Shown: in pieces, positions 4,107-5,397 of the stretch
Layout of the letters: each line of letters starts with the position of its first letter
Numbering within the stretch: position 1 is the stretch's first letter
Position numbers and translations under genes: made by a program
Notes under the pieces: generated by a model
Databases searched by the model: none
Seen by the model: only the letters and a program-made list of their open reading frames with translations
What the model was told of the DNA's origin: nothing
NCBI GenBank assembly: GCA_965364515.1
Contig: CBDTXZ010000204.1
Coordinates: 1-5,397 of the forward strand
Reading direction: 5' to 3'
DNA length: 5,397 nt
Source of the DNA: JAHEDH01 sp965364515
GTDB lineage: Bacteria; Actinomycetota; Acidimicrobiia; Spongiisociales; ZC4RG35

Positions 4107-5397
4107 AGACATTCGAATCGGGAAACGACGCCTTCCGGCGGTCGATCCACTCGGTCAGTGCTCCATCGATCTCGTCGGGGAGCGATGGCTGCTGGTAGGA
4201 AGCCAGCATCTGCTTGCACGCCTCGGACGCCCGGGTCGCCGCGTCCTTGGATCCCTCGGCCTCCCACTGTTCGAAGCTGTTGGCGTCGGAGAGGCCGCTC
4301 TTCCAGAACGCGGTCTCGAAGTTCGCGAGGGTGTGGGCCGAGCCCAGATGATGCTTGCCGGGTTCGGTGTCTCGGAAGGCGTCCATCCCCTGGGCGTTCT
4401 CGGAGAGGTCGAACCCGGCCTCGGCCTTGACGTAGGCGCCCAACTGATCGGCATCCAGCATGAACTTCTCATATCCGATGGTGAGCCCGCCCTCGAGCCA
4501 CCCGGCCGAGTGGAGCACGAAGTTCGTGCCGGCCGCCATGGTCGGGCCCATCACTGCCGCCGATTCATAGGCGGCCTGCGCGTCGGCGATCTTCGAGGCG
4601 CACAGATGCCCGCCTGTGCGCATCGGCACTCCGAGTCGCCGGGCGAGCTCTCCGACTGCGCTCATGATCAGCGCAGGCTCCGGCGTGCCGAACGTCGGTG
4701 CGCCGGACTGCATGTCCATCGTGGACACGAAGGCTCCGAGCACGACCGGTGATCCCGGACGGACCAGTTGTGCGGCTGCCATGCCGACCATCGATTCGGC
4801 CAGGATCTGCGCGGTGACCGCTGCCGGCGTCACCGGACTCATCGCTCCGGCCAGGATGAACGGGGTGAAGATGCACGCCTGGTTGTTGGCGGCGTAGATC
4901 TCGGCCGCGTCGAGCATCGTGGCGTCCCAGCTGAGAGGCGAGCTGGCGTTGATCAGGCTCATGATGACGGTTTGATCGCCCACCGTGTCTTCTCCGAAGA
5001 CGATTCGGGCCATGTCGACGGTGTCCTGGGCTCGTTCCTGCGCCGTGACCGAGCCCATGAAGGGTTTGTCCGAAAGTCGGAGATGGGCGGCGACCATGTC
5101 GATGTGTCGCTTGTTCACCGGGCGGTCGACCGGCTCGCAGACGGTCCCACCGGAGTGGTGCAGATTGGGGTGGAGGTACGTGAGCTTCACGAAGTTCTCG
5201 AAGTCCTCGAGGGACGCGTACCGCCGTCCGTTCTCGAGGTCACGTACGAACGGTGAGCCATATGCGGGCGCGAACACCGTCGCATTGCCCCCGATCTGGA
5301 CGCTGCGGGCGGGGTTGCGGGCGTGTTGGATGAAGGTCTCGGGCGCAGTCGAAACCAGTGAGCGCACGAGACCCGGATCGAATCGAACCCGGGTCCC
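4105..5397 (-). CDS. MttB-family (trimethylamine/quaternary amine) methyltransferase, 5' end beyond window
   Basis: MttB-family enzymes are TIM-barrel proteins that move a methyl group from trimethylamine or a quaternary amine to a corrinoid protein. The visible C-terminal 430 residues (full length probably about 500) carry family-like segments: GTRVRFDP at the edge, HARNP 25-29, FAPAYGSPFVRD 42-53, HHSGGTVCEPVDRPVNKRHIDM 80-101, SDKPFMGSV 109-117, SGAPTFGTPEP 231-241, RTGGHLCASKIADAQAAYES 260-279 and LEGGLTIGYEKFM 301-313. A GTG at 5367 could start a 420-residue protein, but the frame stays open with family-like sequence to the window edge, so it is internal. No in-frame UAG occurs across the region where the archaeal enzyme has pyrrolysine, so this is a non-pyrrolysine homologue like MtgB (glycine betaine), MtcB (carnitine) or MtpB (proline betaine). 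Its substrate cannot be read from the sequence. The metF-like gene follows after 12 bp. Confidence 0.93.
   Translation of the reverse strand, partial: GTRVRFDPGLVRSLVSTAPETFIQHARNPARSVQIGGNATVFAPAYGSPFVRDLENGRRYASLEDFENFVKLTYLHPNLHHSGGTVCEPVDRPVNKRHIDMVAAHLRLSDKPFMGSVTAQERAQDTVDMARIVFGEDTVGDQTVIMSLINASSPLSWDATMLDAAEIYAANNQACIFTPFILAGAMSPVTPAAVTAQILAESMVGMAAAQLVRPGSPVVLGAFVSTMDMQSGAPTFGTPEPALIMSAVGELARRLGVPMRTGGHLCASKIADAQAAYESAAVMGPTMAAGTNFVLHSAGWLEGGLTIGYEKFMLDADQLGAYVKAEAGFDLSENAQGMDAFRDTEPGKHHLGSAHTLANFETAFWKSGLSDANSFEQWEAEGSKDAATRASEACKQMLASYQQPSLPDEIDGALTEWIDRRKASFPDSNV

Noticed and set aside
3682..4752. Plus-strand open frame of 356 codons antisense to the metF-like and mttB-type genes
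   Set aside because: High GC keeps the antisense frame open. The translation resembles no family, and both genes underneath are clearly coding on the minus strand.
5370..5397. GGGTTCGATTC-like sequence on the minus strand at the right edge, resembling a tRNA T-arm
   Set aside because: It lies inside the methyltransferase reading frame (encoding TRVRFDP), and no acceptor, anticodon or D-arm can be built around it.

Overview
This 5.4 kb, GC-rich window carries six genes, all on the minus strand, so transcription runs from right to left. The base composition, and above all a membrane-anchored protein with a long Thr-rich linker and a C-terminal domain ending in a GGxSCGE-like motif, suggest an uncultured high-GC actinobacterium, probably Acidimicrobiia (Ilumatobacter-like). 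That placement is inference from sequence style, not from a marker gene.

Right half (5397 to 3262): the 3' part of an MttB-family (trimethylamine/quaternary-amine:corrinoid) methyltransferase gene, open at the window edge, followed 12 bp later by a MetF-like methylenetetrahydrofolate reductase gene whose Shine-Dalgarno overlaps the methyltransferase stop codon. No in-frame UAG occurs in the visible part, so it belongs with the non-pyrrolysine homologues (the glycine betaine, carnitine and proline betaine enzymes MtgB, MtcB and MtpB). The pair fits a route in which a methyl group leaves a quaternary amine, reaches tetrahydrofolate and is oxidised to methylene-THF. The corrinoid protein, the corrinoid:THF methyltransferase and the activase would have to lie outside the window.

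Middle (3270 to 2236): a 64-bp intergenic gap holds two adjacent inverted repeats and a plausible promoter in front of an IclR-family regulator gene, suggesting autoregulation and perhaps control of the methyl-transfer genes. After the regulator comes a 56-residue Cys-rich (zinc-ribbon-like) protein gene, which is easy to miss because of its size.

Left half (2225 to 353): the Thr-linker, membrane-anchored protein gene, then a PLP-dependent Cys/Met-metabolism (cystathionine gamma-synthase/lyase family) gene whose start overlaps the preceding gene. The final 352 bp are non-coding and repetitive. A heptamer array (two perfect 21-bp units) sits directly behind the last stop codon, followed by at least 2.5 copies of a perfect 101-bp tandem repeat, each containing a hairpin, which runs off the left edge.
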